From an uncultured Roseburia sp. (GTDB lineage: Bacteria > Bacillota > Clostridia > Lachnospirales > Lachnospiraceae): a DNA stretch of 60,955 bases. The translations under genes and the position numbers were made by a program. Shown in pieces: positions 17,321 to 25,870 of the stretch. The number at the start of each line of letters is the position of its first letter. The first letter of the stretch is position 1. Location of the stretch: the NCBI GenBank assembly GCA_947564465.1, contig CANOCV010000015.1, forward strand, positions 1 through 60,955, in the 5' to 3' direction. The notes under the pieces were generated by a model. That model was not told the origin of the DNA, made no database searches, and saw only the letters and a list, made by a program, of their open reading frames with translations.

Positions 17321-18271
17321 TCATTGATTCAATTCCGATTGCAGTATTTTTAACGCCTCGTCCCTCGGAATGAACGTTTGGAGAGCTTTGGGCTGTTTAT
17401 AGTGGTTATTTTGTAAATTTTTGTTCTTCGAATGAGAATCATTGATATATTCTTTGATAGAATATCCGAACTTTGCAAAAAATGCTTTCGAGAGATATTT
17501 CGGGTCTGAAAAGCCGCTGAGTTCTGACAGTGCAGCAATAGAGGCCCTTTCTTTGCCGGCTATTAGCAATGCATGTTCTAAACGTATGCCGGTGATATAT
17601 TCCTGAAAGGTTACGCCGAAATTCTCTTTGAAAAAATGTGACATATGGGTAACGGTTAACTGTTCAAGGGCGGCTAAGTCCTTAAGTTGTATCGGATATA
17701 AATAATTGTCGTCGATATAGGAAGAAATTCTTTGTATTCTTTCGTTTCTTTTTTTCTGTGAGTAATATTCGGACTCATTAATCTGAATACAGTCAAGAGT
17801 ACAGAGGCAGGTTTTTACGATTGTGATAAGACTGCGCACGCAATTTAATTCGAAATAATCCTCTTCTTTATAATAAGACATCACCAAAGCTTTTATCTGT
17901 GCGACAAATTCTGAGTATTTGTTATTATTTGAAAACTGCGCCCTAAGGTTACCGGTGCGAAAACGTGTATTTCGAAGTGAGGGATAGTAATCAAAGCAAA
18001 AATGTCCGGAAAATTGAAGGATCATTGCAGTGATTCCTTTTCCGTTCGTGTCTATTTCATGCATTTCGCAGGGATTGATGATGATAGAATCACCGGGGGA
18101 CAATGACAGGACGGAATCCTTCAGGGTAATAAGACAGCTTCCGTCAAGGATAAACAAAAGCTCAAAGTCGCTGTGCATATGGAAGTTTCGGTATACAATG
18201 TGTATGAGAAATGCGTTGATATGTTTTATTTTATGATGTTCTATGATTTCAAACTCTTTATTGCCGTTCAT
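17321..18271 (-). CDS. AraC-family regulator, likely of xylose genes
   Basis: A 316-residue AraC/XylS regulator. The N-terminal half is a cupin-type sugar-sensing domain (HSDFELLFILDGSCLITLKDSVLSLSPGDSIIINPCEMHEI, about residues 33-75); the C-terminal half carries two helix-turn-helix units, LKDLAALEQLTVTHMSHFFKENFGVTFQEYI and IAALSELSGFSDPKYLSKAFFAKFGYSIKEYI. It is transcribed away from xylA and separated from it by about 235 bases, the usual place for an activator of a divergent sugar operon. The effector is inferred to be xylose or a xylo-oligosaccharide from the neighbours alone. Confidence 0.88.
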   Translation of the reverse strand: MNGNKEFEIIEHHKIKHINAFLIHIVYRNFHMHSDFELLFILDGSCLITLKDSVLSLSPGDSIIINPCEMHEIDTNGKGITAMILQFSGHFCFDYYPSLRNTRFRTGNLRAQFSNNNKYSEFVAQIKALVMSYYKEEDYFELNCVRSLITIVKTCLCTLDCIQINESEYYSQKKRNERIQRISSYIDDNYLYPIQLKDLAALEQLTVTHMSHFFKENFGVTFQEYITGIRLEHALLIAGKERASIAALSELSGFSDPKYLSKAFFAKFGYSIKEYINDSHSKNKNLQNNHYKQPKALQTFIPRDEALKILQSELNQ

Positions 18272-18506
18272 TCATACTCCAATCTCAGTGTAAATCTTAT
18301 GCCCAGATTTGTGCGCGCAACATAGCTCGGCAGGTTTAAATTGGCATCGCCAAGCCGCCCTGGTTTTCACAATCCAGTATAATATATAGAGAGAATAATC
18401 GCAAGATTGTCGTGATTGGAGACGAAGATCGTCGTTGTCTGAAAACGAAAAAAGATTATAATAAAAATAGCAGGAATGCATCAGTTAAATTAAAGGAGGA
18501 AGCAGA
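18272..18506. promoter_or_regulatory. divergent araC-type regulator / xylA control region
   Basis: This 235-base gap holds a TATAAT at 18378-18383 facing xylA with no good -35 element at the expected place, as expected for an activator-dependent promoter. Near-direct repeats GATTGTCG and GATCGTCG occur at about 18402-18435, downstream of the -10. AAAGGAGG lies before the xylA ATG. The exact operator is not resolved. Confidence 0.4.
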
Positions 18507-19823
18507 ATGTCGGAAATTTTTGAGAGTGTCGGAAAGATTCAGTATGAAGGAGCAGACAGTAAAAATGCGTTGGCATTTCATTATTATGACCCGGAACGTA
18601 TGATTATGGGGAAACCGATGAAGGAGCATTTGCCGTTTGCGATGGCATGGTGGCATAATCTTTGTGCGACAGGCGTTGATATGTTCGGACGCGGAAGCGC
18701 CGATAAGAGCTTTGGCGCCAAGGAAGGTACCATGGAGCATGCAAAGGCTAAGGTTGACGCGGGATTTGAGTTTATGGAAAAGCTTGGAATTGAATATTTC
18801 TGTTTCCATGATGTTGACCTTGTTCCGGAGGCGGATGATATCAAGGAAACAAACAGAAGATTAGACGAAATATCGGATTACATGTTAGAGAAAATGAAGG
18901 AGACAAACATCAAGTGTCTCTGGGGTACGGCAAACATGTTCGGAAATCCGAGATTTATGAACGGCGCCGGAAGTACGAACAGCGCGGATGTATATTGCTT
19001 TGCGGCAGCGCAGATTAAAAAAGCCTTGGATCTTACGGTGAAGCTTGGCGGTAAAGGCTACGTGTTCTGGGGCGGCCGTGAGGGGTATGAAACACTTCTT
19101 AACACGGATGTGAAATTTGAACAGGAAAACATTGCACGTCTTATGAGAATGGCGGTTGCGTATGGAAGAAGCATTGGATTTACCGGCGATTTTTATATTG
19201 AGCCGAAGCCGAAGGAGCCGATGAAGCACCAGTATGACTTTGATGCGGCAACGGCAATTGGTTTCCTTAGACAATACGGATTGGATAAGGACTTTAAAAT
19301 GAATATTGAGGCGAACCACGCGACGCTTGCCGGACATACGTTCCAGCATGATTTGAGAATATCGGCAATTAACGGAATGCTTGGAAGCATTGACGCCAAT
19401 CAGGGGGACTCTCTGCTGGGATGGGATACGGATGAATTTCCTTTTAATGTGTATGAGAGCACCATGTGTATGTATGAAGTGCTAAAGAACGGCGGAATTA
19501 CAGGCGGCTTCAATTTTGACGCAAAGACACGAAGACCTAGCTACACCAAGGAGGATATGTTTGCAGGATATATTCTCGGGATGGATACCTTTGCACTTGG
19601 ATTGATTAAAGCTGCCGAGTTAATTGAGGACGGAAGAATCGACGATTTTATCAGGGAGCGTTATTTAAGCTATCAATCAGGAATAGGCGCTAAGATTATA
19701 TCGGACAGTACAAGTCTTGAAGAATTGTCGGCGTATGCGGAAAGATTGGGAGCGCCGGACTTGCCTGGCTCCGGAAGGCAGGAGTATTTTGAGGGAGTCG
19801 TGAATCAGATTTTGTTTCACTAG
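18507..19823 (+). CDS. xylA: xylose isomerase
   Basis: A 438-residue sugar isomerase of the long (class II) type. Signatures: FHDVDLVPE, the active-site region [33 protein letters not shown], the metal-binding [17 protein letters not shown] and [16 protein letters not shown]. It converts D-xylose to D-xylulose in the cytosol using two divalent metal ions. All metal ligands recognisable by motif (Glu, Asp, His) are present. The gene has a strong AAAGGAGG site and is followed 16 bases later by a beta-xylosidase gene. No xylulokinase is in the window. Confidence 0.97.
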   Translation: MSEIFESVGKIQYEGADSKNALAFHYYDPERMIMGKPMKEHLPFAMAWWHNLCATGVDMFGRGSADKSFGAKEGTMEHAKAKVDAGFEFMEKLGIEYFCFHDVDLVPEADDIKETNRRLDEISDYMLEKMKETNIKCLWGTANMFGNPRFMNGAGSTNSADVYCFAAAQIKKALDLTVKLGGKGYVFWGGREGYETLLNTDVKFEQENIARLMRMAVAYGRSIGFTGDFYIEPKPKEPMKHQYDFDAATAIGFLRQYGLDKDFKMNIEANHATLAGHTFQHDLRISAINGMLGSIDANQGDSLLGWDTDEFPFNVYESTMCMYEVLKNGGITGGFNFDAKTRRPSYTKEDMFAGYILGMDTFALGLIKAAELIEDGRIDDFIRERYLSYQSGIGAKIISDSTSLEELSAYAERLGAPDLPGSGRQEYFEGVVNQILFH

Positions 19824-19839
19824 AGAAGAAAGGATAACG

Positions 19840-21303
19840 GTGGTTATATTGAAAAAGCAGGCGTTTAACCCGTATTTGCCGACGTATGAATATATTCCTG
19901 ACGGAGAGCCGAGAATCTTTGGAGACAGGCTGTATGTGTACGGTTCGCACGACAGAGCGGGAGGAGATAATTATTGTCTGAACGATTATGTGTGCTGGTC
20001 GGCTCCGGTTGACGATTTGAGTGACTGGCGGTTTGAGGGGACAATTTTTAAAAAGATTCAGGAACCGTTGTACAATGGAACAGACATTGTGAATCTTTAC
20101 GCTCCCGATGTGGTGAAAGGTGTTGACGGCAGATATTATCTTTATTACAGTATGGAAAACTCGGAAGTAATTTCCGTGGCAGTGTGTGACACTCCGGCAG
20201 GCGAATATGAATTTTTGGGGCATGTTCATGACGAGAGCGGATATGAGCCGGGTTCAAAAGACGGAGACTGGATTCAGTTTGACCCGGGCGTTTTGGTAGA
20301 TGATGACGGAAAAGTGTATTTGTATAGCGGATTTAATCCGTTTTTCCCTTTTAAGGAGAATCGGACCTATGTGGGAGCGCATGTAACAGAGCTAAAGGCG
20401 GATATGGTTACGGTGGCGGGCGAGCCAAAGGTCATTCTTCCAAGGCATGACGAAAGCTTTGGGGGGCATGATTTTTTTGAAGCTTCTTCTATCAGAAAAA
20501 TCGGGGACACTTATTATTTTGTATATTCCTCACAGCAGTGCCATGAATTATGCTATGCAACAAGCGGATATCCGGACAGAGATTTTAAGTTCAGGGGAAC
20601 GCTGATTTCAAATATGGATTTGTATTATGAGGGAAATAAGGAGCTTCTTAACCATGGCGGAAATGACCATGGAGGAATGGTGTGCGTAAACGGTCAATGG
20701 TATATTTTTTACCACAGACCGACGAACCGGACGATGTTCTCCAGGCAGGGAAGCGCGGAGCCAATCCGGATTTTGGAAGACGGCTCCATTAAACAGGCGG
20801 AGATGACTTCATGCGGCTTAAACGGCGGACCGCTTTCCGGCAGGGGAGCCTATGAGGCCGGGATCGTCTGTAATCTGTTCAGCGTAACAAGACCGAGGAT
20901 ACTAAACCCGGACGATTTTATGGCGTCCATGCATGACGAAGAGTATTTGCCGTATCTGACACAGGACGGAGAGGACAGGGAGACGGCTCCGGGAACGTAT
21001 ATTGCGCAGATTACGGACGGTTCATGCCTTGGCTTTAAGTATTTTGATTTTAATGCAAAGGACGCTGAAGTCACGGGAGAGATATCTGTCACGACAAGAG
21101 GAACAGGTTCGGGAACGATGCAGATTTACATTGCGCGTGAAGGGGAACCCGTCTCGGAAATAGAAATAAAGGAGAGTAAAGACTGGTGTCGGTATAAAGC
21201 GGCTGCCCGGATTGAAAAAGGTGTTTATCCCCTGTATTTTGTGTTCCGCGGACAGGGCGAGATACAGATGTGCGGGTTTGAGCTTTATTCCCGCGAGCAA
21301 TGA
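19840..21303 (+). CDS. glycoside hydrolase family 43 beta-xylosidase-type enzyme
   Basis: A 487-residue protein. Residues about 6-310 form the five-bladed propeller of GH43: NPYLPTYEYIPDGEPRIFGDRLYVYGSHD at the start, YAPDVVKGVDGRYYLYYS, FDPGVLVDDDGKVYLYSG and FFEASSIRKIGDTYYFVYSS, with candidate catalytic acids in these blocks. Residues about 350-485 resemble a CBM6-type jelly-roll. There is no signal peptide, so it should act inside the cell on imported xylo- or arabino-oligosaccharides. The position next to xylA favours beta-xylosidase; alpha-arabinofuranosidase is an alternative. The start codon may be GTG 19840 or TTG 19849. Confidence 0.88.
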   Translation: MVILKKQAFNPYLPTYEYIPDGEPRIFGDRLYVYGSHDRAGGDNYCLNDYVCWSAPVDDLSDWRFEGTIFKKIQEPLYNGTDIVNLYAPDVVKGVDGRYYLYYSMENSEVISVAVCDTPAGEYEFLGHVHDESGYEPGSKDGDWIQFDPGVLVDDDGKVYLYSGFNPFFPFKENRTYVGAHVTELKADMVTVAGEPKVILPRHDESFGGHDFFEASSIRKIGDTYYFVYSSQQCHELCYATSGYPDRDFKFRGTLISNMDLYYEGNKELLNHGGNDHGGMVCVNGQWYIFYHRPTNRTMFSRQGSAEPIRILEDGSIKQAEMTSCGLNGGPLSGRGAYEAGIVCNLFSVTRPRILNPDDFMASMHDEEYLPYLTQDGEDRETAPGTYIAQITDGSCLGFKYFDFNAKDAEVTGEISVTTRGTGSGTMQIYIAREGEPVSEIEIKESKDWCRYKAAARIEKGVYPLYFVFRGQGEIQMCGFELYSREQ

Positions 21304-21319
21304 GCCAAGCAGCCGCGCT

Positions 21320-21367
21320 AAGTGCCCTGAGGGTAAAGTGCCCCGCGGGTAAAGTGCCCTGCGGGTA
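21320..21367. repeat. three tandem 16-bp repeats
   Basis: Three contiguous copies of AAGTGCCC(T/C)G(A/C)GGGTA start at 21320, 21336 and 21352. Each unit contains a small CCC-N-GGG type dyad. They lie right after the xylosidase stop codon and before the Mrp promoter. Confidence 0.9.
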
Positions 21368-21407
21368 TGCGCGGATATTCGGCGAATGCCGCGTTTACAC
21401 GGTTGAC

Positions 21408-21435
21408 TTGCATAAATCCCAAAAGGTGATATAAT
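21408..21435 (+). promoter_or_regulatory. promoter of the Mrp-type antiporter operon
   Basis: TTGCAT at 21408-21413 and TATAAT at 21430-21435 are 16 bases apart; an overlapping TTGACT at 21403 would give a 21-base spacer. It lies 175 bases before mrpE, so a long leader is expected. Confidence 0.5.
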
Positions 21436-21609
21436 TTGAAAAGAAATGATAAGTTGCTTTTTCAAGTTATATCATCTTTTTATGTTGCCATGCATCTGAA
21501 GGAAGCTGCCGGTGGCAGGTTCCGTAAGTGATGAGTGATGAGCAGTAACAGTGAAGACGTAAGGCTGAACTGTTACGATGAGCAGAAATTACAGAATAGA
21601 GGCCGGGAC

Positions 21610-22110
21610 ATGTATTTTATATTCTTATTATTGTGGATTGTTTTAAACGGGCAGTTTACCTGGGAGATTTTAGGATTTGGCATGGTCATTTCAGCGGCGC
21701 TGTATTGGTTTTGCTGCAGGTTTTTGGACTATTCTCCCAAACGGGATCTCGCCATACTGCGGAGACTGCCGTTGATTTTTTTCTATGTGCTGATTTTGAT
21801 TAAGGAGATTATCAAAGCGAATGTAGATACGATTCGGATGGTATTAAGCTTTCGCAATCAGATAGATCCTGTGATTGTAAAATTTCATACAGGACTTAGA
21901 ACAAAGACCGCGAGGGTGGTTTTGGCCAATTCCATCACGCTGACGCCGGGGACGATTACGATTGCGCTGGAGGGGGACGAGCTGACGGTGCATGCGCTGG
22001 ATGAGGATTTTGCAAAAGGCATAAATGAAAATATATTCTTACGGATACTTTTAAAAATAGAGGCGGCTGACGGAAAGGGTGAGGGAGGCGGACATGAAAA
22101 GCGGAATTGA
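21610..22110 (+). CDS. mrpE: Na+/H+ antiporter subunit E (MrpE/MnhE, MbhA-like)
   Basis: A 166-residue membrane protein; the first 75 residues contain two or three membrane segments (MYFIFLLLWIVLNGQFTWEI is typical of MrpE) and the rest is a soluble domain with VVLANSITLTPGTITI, the family's most conserved block. MrpE is a small subunit needed for assembly of Mrp cation/proton antiporters. The ATG at 21610 with GAGG upstream is preferred to ATG 21535. Its end overlaps mrpF by 17 bases, the first of many overlaps in this operon. Confidence 0.88.
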   Translation: MYFIFLLLWIVLNGQFTWEILGFGMVISAALYWFCCRFLDYSPKRDLAILRRLPLIFFYVLILIKEIIKANVDTIRMVLSFRNQIDPVIVKFHTGLRTKTARVVLANSITLTPGTITIALEGDELTVHALDEDFAKGINENIFLRILLKIEAADGKGEGGGHEKRN

Positions 22111-22426
22111 CACATTGGTATCGGCGTATCACGCGGCGTTTTGGGTGATTTTGATTATACTTGCAGTCATGGTAGTTATCTGTCTGATTCGGGCGGTGAT
22201 TGGTCCGCGGGTTGCAGACCGCATTGTCGCAGTCAATATGATGGGGACGATGGTCAGCGTTATGATTGCGCTGCTTGCCATTTTATTTCAGGAAGGATAT
22301 CTTGTGGATATCTGTATGATTTACGCTATGATCAGTTTTCTGGCGGTCATTATCATAACCAAGGTATATATGGGAGTTTATCTGGAGAGAAAGAGCAGGG
22401 AGGGGAAAAAGGATGCAGATGCTTGA
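22094..22426 (+). CDS. mrpF: Na+/H+ antiporter subunit F (MrpF/MnhF)
   Basis: A 110-residue protein with three membrane segments. IRAVIGPRVADRIVAVNMMG is the diagnostic MrpF block and is followed by a conserved hydrophobic helix. MrpF is a small membrane subunit of the Mrp complex. The ATG at 22094 stands inside the end of mrpE, with GGAGGC just ahead. The C-terminal tail is highly charged. The next gene, mrpG, overlaps its end. Confidence 0.9.
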   Translation: MKSGIDTLVSAYHAAFWVILIILAVMVVICLIRAVIGPRVADRIVAVNMMGTMVSVMIALLAILFQEGYLVDICMIYAMISFLAVIIITKVYMGVYLERKSREGKKDADA

Positions 22427-22772
22427 GTGGGTTCGTTTTGTCGCTGTGCTGCTGTTTTTAGTGTCGGGAATTTCTATTTTTCTTCTGGAGCTGTTCGGCG
22501 TGTTCCGTTTCCGGTTTGTGTTAAATCGGATGCAGGTTGCGGCGACAGGGGATACGCTTGGAATCAGCCTGTGTATGGTGGGGCTGATTTTGGCAAACGG
22601 CGCGGATTTTACTTCGGCTAAGATGGTTCTGGTGATTATTTTCCTGTGGTTTGCATCTCCGGTATCCTCCCATGTTATAGCCCGTCTGGAGTATATTACC
22701 GACGAGACCTTAGAGGAGAATTGCCGGATTGTGGAGGCCAAGGAGCCGGAGAGGGAAGAGGAGGAGACATGA
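22413..22772 (+). CDS. mrpG: Na+/H+ antiporter subunit G (MrpG/MnhG)
   Basis: A 119-residue protein with three membrane segments. FELFGVFRFRFVLNRMQVAATGDTLG-type residues near 25-50 correspond to the MrpG pattern in which a short loop rich in Arg precedes the second helix. It ends with a Glu-rich tail. The start is ATG 22413 or 22419. Its stop overlaps the next start (ATGA at 22769-22772). Together with E and F it forms the small-subunit module of the antiporter. Confidence 0.88.
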   Translation: MQMLEWVRFVAVLLFLVSGISIFLLELFGVFRFRFVLNRMQVAATGDTLGISLCMVGLILANGADFTSAKMVLVIIFLWFASPVSSHVIARLEYITDETLEENCRIVEAKEPEREEEET

Positions 22773-23056
22773 CGGAGATTTTAAATTATATTCTGCTGGG
22801 ATTTTTGGTGGTCTGTGCCGTATCGGTAAGCTTTTCTAAAAATCTGCTGAATTCGATTTTGATATTTATGTCGTACAGCCTTGTGATGTCCGTAATCTGG
22901 ATTCTTTTGAAGTCCCCGGATCTGGCGATTACGGAGGCAGCCGTGGGCGCGGGCATTACAAGTGTGTTGTTTTTTATCACATTAAAGAAGATTCATGCCA
23001 TACAGTCGGGGAAGAGAGAGGAGGAAGAGGATGAGCCGGAGAAGAGAGCAGAGTGA
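22769..23056 (+). CDS. MbhD-like antiporter subunit (free-standing MrpA C-terminal part)
   Basis: A 95-residue protein with three membrane segments followed by a charged tail. The core SPDLAITEAAVGAGITSVLFFITL is the DUF4040/MbhD signature, which in classical Mrp operons is part of the long MrpA protein. Here it is an independent gene, as in the membrane-bound hydrogenase (Mbh) and Mbs operons of Thermococcales. It is joined to mrpG by a four-base overlap. In Mbh-type complexes this subunit lines the cation pathway. Confidence 0.85.
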   Translation: MTEILNYILLGFLVVCAVSVSFSKNLLNSILIFMSYSLVMSVIWILLKSPDLAITEAAVGAGITSVLFFITLKKIHAIQSGKREEEEDEPEKRAE

Positions 23057-23993
23057 ATATGAAAAGACCTTTGCGTTTCGTTTCTTCCGCTGGCTTTCGG
23101 GGGAGAAGGACGCTTATATCGGCAATATGGAAATGCGCCCGCAGAAGGAATACGAAGAAAAGGAAGAGACGGTTGCGGAGCGGATGCGCGAGAAAGGAAA
23201 ATTTTCGGCGGAGGTTTACGACAAAAAGTATAACAGAGAGCTTCGTTTTTTTGACCGTCTCTACCGGGCTTTTAGTATTATATTCTGTATCGCAATTGTC
23301 GCCGTGCTGATTTTTACGGTCTCCTTTTTGCCGGAGGTGGGAAACGAGGCAAATCCGGATAACAATATCGTATCCGAGACTTACATCAGCAGGGGTATAT
23401 ATGATACCGGAACCGTGAATATTGTCACGGGAATGATTCTGGCGTACCGTGCGTTTGATACCTTCGGTGAGACAAACGTATTGTTCGTGGCAACCTGCTG
23501 CGTGATGATTCTTTTGATGGTGGACGAGGATAAGATCCGGGAAAATAAAGAGTCGAATGACAGGGGATTTGAACCGAAAAATGATGTGATCTTACAGAAG
23601 GTGGCGCATGTTTTGGCGCCGGTAATTTTTTTGTTTGGCATTTATATTATATTGAACGGGCATCTCTCGCCGGGAGGTGGGTTTTCGGGAGGAGCGATGA
23701 TCGGGGCAGGACTTACGCTGTACGTGGCGGCGTTTGGTTTTGAGAAGACGGAGAGATTTTTTAATGAGCGGGTATACCGTATCGTGAAGGTGACCGCTCT
23801 GATGCTGTATGGATGCATTGTGTTGTATTATTTCTACACCGGGGCCAACGGCTTGGCAAATCTGATCCCGCTCGGAGAAGCGGGGAGGATATTGAGCGGC
23901 GGAATTACGTTGCCGATTAATATTTTTGTGGGCTCGGAGGTTGCGTGTACAATATATGCGTTCTATGCGTTGTTCCGGAGAGGAGGCTTGTGA
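23031..23993 (+). CDS. mrpB: MbhE-MrpB fusion antiporter subunit
   Basis: A 320-residue protein. Residues 1-70 are hydrophilic and strongly charged, with no counterpart in MrpB. Residues about 75-165 hold two membrane segments and TGTVNIVTGMILAYRAFDTFGE, matching the MbhE part found at the end of MrpA. Residues about 185-315 are MrpB/MbhF, with HLSPGGGFSGGAMIGAGLTLYV. So two subunits are fused. ATG 23031, preceded by GAGGAAGAGG, is favoured over ATG 22995; it lies 26 bases inside the preceding gene. The fusion shows the operon is not a textbook mrpABCDEFG set. Confidence 0.87.
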   Translation: MSRRREQSEYEKTFAFRFFRWLSGEKDAYIGNMEMRPQKEYEEKEETVAERMREKGKFSAEVYDKKYNRELRFFDRLYRAFSIIFCIAIVAVLIFTVSFLPEVGNEANPDNNIVSETYISRGIYDTGTVNIVTGMILAYRAFDTFGETNVLFVATCCVMILLMVDEDKIRENKESNDRGFEPKNDVILQKVAHVLAPVIFLFGIYIILNGHLSPGGGFSGGAMIGAGLTLYVAAFGFEKTERFFNERVYRIVKVTALMLYGCIVLYYFYTGANGLANLIPLGEAGRILSGGITLPINIFVGSEVACTIYAFYALFRRGGL

Positions 23994-24367
23994 TGGGAAA
24001 CCATGTTTTTGCGAATTACGGGGAGGTCGTGGCCATGCTGTTGTTTGGAATCGGCTTTACGAACCTGCTGCTGCAGAAAAATATGATAAAAAAGATTATC
24101 GGGTTAAATATTATGGATACGGCGGTCTATCTGTTTCTGGCGGAAAAGGGATATATTGAGGGGCATCTCGCGCCGATCGTCGTAAATGGGGATTTGAATC
24201 CGGAGACCTACATCAATCCGATTCCAAGCGGACTGGTGCTGACGGGGATTGTCGTATCGGTTTCTGTGACGGCGCTGATGCTGTCTCTGACTATCCGTCT
24301 GTACCGCAGATATCATACGCTGGATTTGGATGAAATCACGACAAGATTGAAAAAGGAAGGACGATAA
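23993..24367 (+). CDS. mrpC: antiporter subunit C (MrpC/NuoK-like)
   Basis: A 124-residue protein with three membrane segments, homologous to NuoK. The conserved GLNIMDTAVYLFL and the second block NPIPSGLVLTGIVVSVSVTALMLSL identify MrpC. In Mrp and complex I relatives it couples the antiporter-like subunits to the rest of the membrane arm. Start ATG 23993 overlaps the preceding stop (TGATG), a typical coupled pair. The chosen start removes 16 residues of an upstream frame. Confidence 0.92.
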   Translation: MGNHVFANYGEVVAMLLFGIGFTNLLLQKNMIKKIIGLNIMDTAVYLFLAEKGYIEGHLAPIVVNGDLNPETYINPIPSGLVLTGIVVSVSVTALMLSLTIRLYRRYHTLDLDEITTRLKKEGR

Positions 24368-25858
24368 ATGGAATTTGTACTGAATTTCCCCTGTTTTTCG
24401 ATTCTGCTGGCGATGTTTGCGGCGATAATAAGCTCTGTGTTAAAGGGAAGGGGAGCAAAAATTTTAAATACGTTTGTGGTTTCTCTTGTGGGCCTTATGT
24501 CGCTTGCGGTGCTTATTTTTACCGTGCGGACGGGGGAATGCTATGTCTATGTTATGGGACATTTTCCGGCGCCGCTTGGAAACGAGCTGCGTTTTGGCGC
24601 GCTGGAGGCGGGGATGGCGCTCTTTTTTGCCGTAATTATGCTGCTTTCGCTAAACGGCGGACGGAGAAAAATTAAACTGGAAATTGCGGAAAATAAAGAG
24701 CATCTCTATTATGTTATGGTGAATCTTTTGCTTTCCTCTCTGCTTGCGCTGGTTTACACAAACGATTTGTTTACGGCGTATGTTTTCGTGGAAATCAATA
24801 CGATTTCTGCCTGCGGTCTGATTATGATTACCGAGCACGGAAGGTGTATTGAGGCGGCAATGCGTTATATGATTATGAGCCTGCTTGGGTCCGGTCTGTT
24901 TTTAATAGGAATCTGCATTCTCTATGATCTGACGGGCCACCTTCTGATGAGCTATATCCACACAAGTATAGAGGCGATTGTGGAAGCGGGGACATATTCC
25001 GTGCCGCTTTTGGTAACAATCGCATTGATTGTGGTGGGACTTGCCATAAAAAGCGCCTTGTTTCCGTTTCATGCGTGGCTTCCGGACGCCTATGGATATT
25101 CCACGGTATCTTCTGCGGCGATGCTTTCAAGCCTGGTCTCGAAAGGGTACATTTTCCTTTTGATTAAGCTGATGTATCGTGTGATCGGATTTCCGATTTT
25201 TGCAAACAGCAAGGTGATTGACGTTCTGTTTGTTTTCGGAATTGCGGGAATGATTATGGGCTCCTTAAGCGCAATCAGGGAAAATGACATCCGCAGGATG
25301 ATTTCTTATTCCTCGGTCGCGCAGATCGGTTATATCTATATGGGCTTTGGCCTTGGAACAATGGCCGGAATGGTTGCAAGCATTTTTCATATCCTTTCCC
25401 ATGCGGCGACAAAGTCACTGCTGTTCGTATCGGCGGTGGGGCTTACCGATGTGTCGGGGAATCACAAGGATTTTGAGCAGCTGACGGGCGCTGCGTATCG
25501 AAATAAGGCGGCGGGCGTGGCGTTTACCGTCGGGGCGTTGTCTATGGTGGGAATCCCTGCGTTTTCGGGGTTTGTCAGCAAGCTCTTGTTTGCGCAGGCG
25601 GCGATGGATCAGCATGAGAAAATGCTCCCGGCGCTTATTGTGCTGGCGGTCAGCTCGGTCTTGAATGTCATCTATTTTATGAAGACTGTAATTCGAATAT
25701 ATACGCCGGTACAGACAGGCTATCCTTCGGTCAGGGCCAAAGAAAATAAGCTGTTTGTGGTGACGTTGATTTGTTTCATCGTATTAAATGTTTTGCTCGG
25801 CATGTGTTCTCAGCCGATTACGGAATGGATTGTACAGGGACTTAACGTGTTTGCATAG
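24368..25858 (+). CDS. antiporter-like membrane subunit 1 (MrpD/NuoN type)
   Basis: A 496-residue protein with about 14 membrane segments of the proton-conducting NADH-quinone oxidoreductase family. The segment KSALFPFHAWLPDAYGYSTVSSAAMLSSLVSKGYIFLLIK carries the conserved Lys residues of the channel, and the broken helix region HILSHAATKSLLF is present. Its place after mrpC is that of mrpD. It begins immediately at the mrpC stop, so translation is coupled. It is the first of four such subunits. Confidence 0.9.
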   Translation: MEFVLNFPCFSILLAMFAAIISSVLKGRGAKILNTFVVSLVGLMSLAVLIFTVRTGECYVYVMGHFPAPLGNELRFGALEAGMALFFAVIMLLSLNGGRRKIKLEIAENKEHLYYVMVNLLLSSLLALVYTNDLFTAYVFVEINTISACGLIMITEHGRCIEAAMRYMIMSLLGSGLFLIGICILYDLTGHLLMSYIHTSIEAIVEAGTYSVPLLVTIALIVVGLAIKSALFPFHAWLPDAYGYSTVSSAAMLSSLVSKGYIFLLIKLMYRVIGFPIFANSKVIDVLFVFGIAGMIMGSLSAIRENDIRRMISYSSVAQIGYIYMGFGLGTMAGMVASIFHILSHAATKSLLFVSAVGLTDVSGNHKDFEQLTGAAYRNKAAGVAFTVGALSMVGIPAFSGFVSKLLFAQAAMDQHEKMLPALIVLAVSSVLNVIYFMKTVIRIYTPVQTGYPSVRAKENKLFVVTLICFIVLNVLLGMCSQPITEWIVQGLNVFA

Positions 25859-25870
25859 GAGGGAAAGGGA

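Larger units (their letters stand above)
21304..21609. other. intergenic region before the Mrp operon
   Basis: This 306-base gap contains a triple 16-bp tandem repeat (21320-21367), a promoter (21408-21435), and AT-rich leader sequence. An in-frame ATG at 21535 extends the MrpE frame by 25 residues, but the added residues are hydrophilic and unlike the family start. I see no other gene. Confidence 0.5.
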
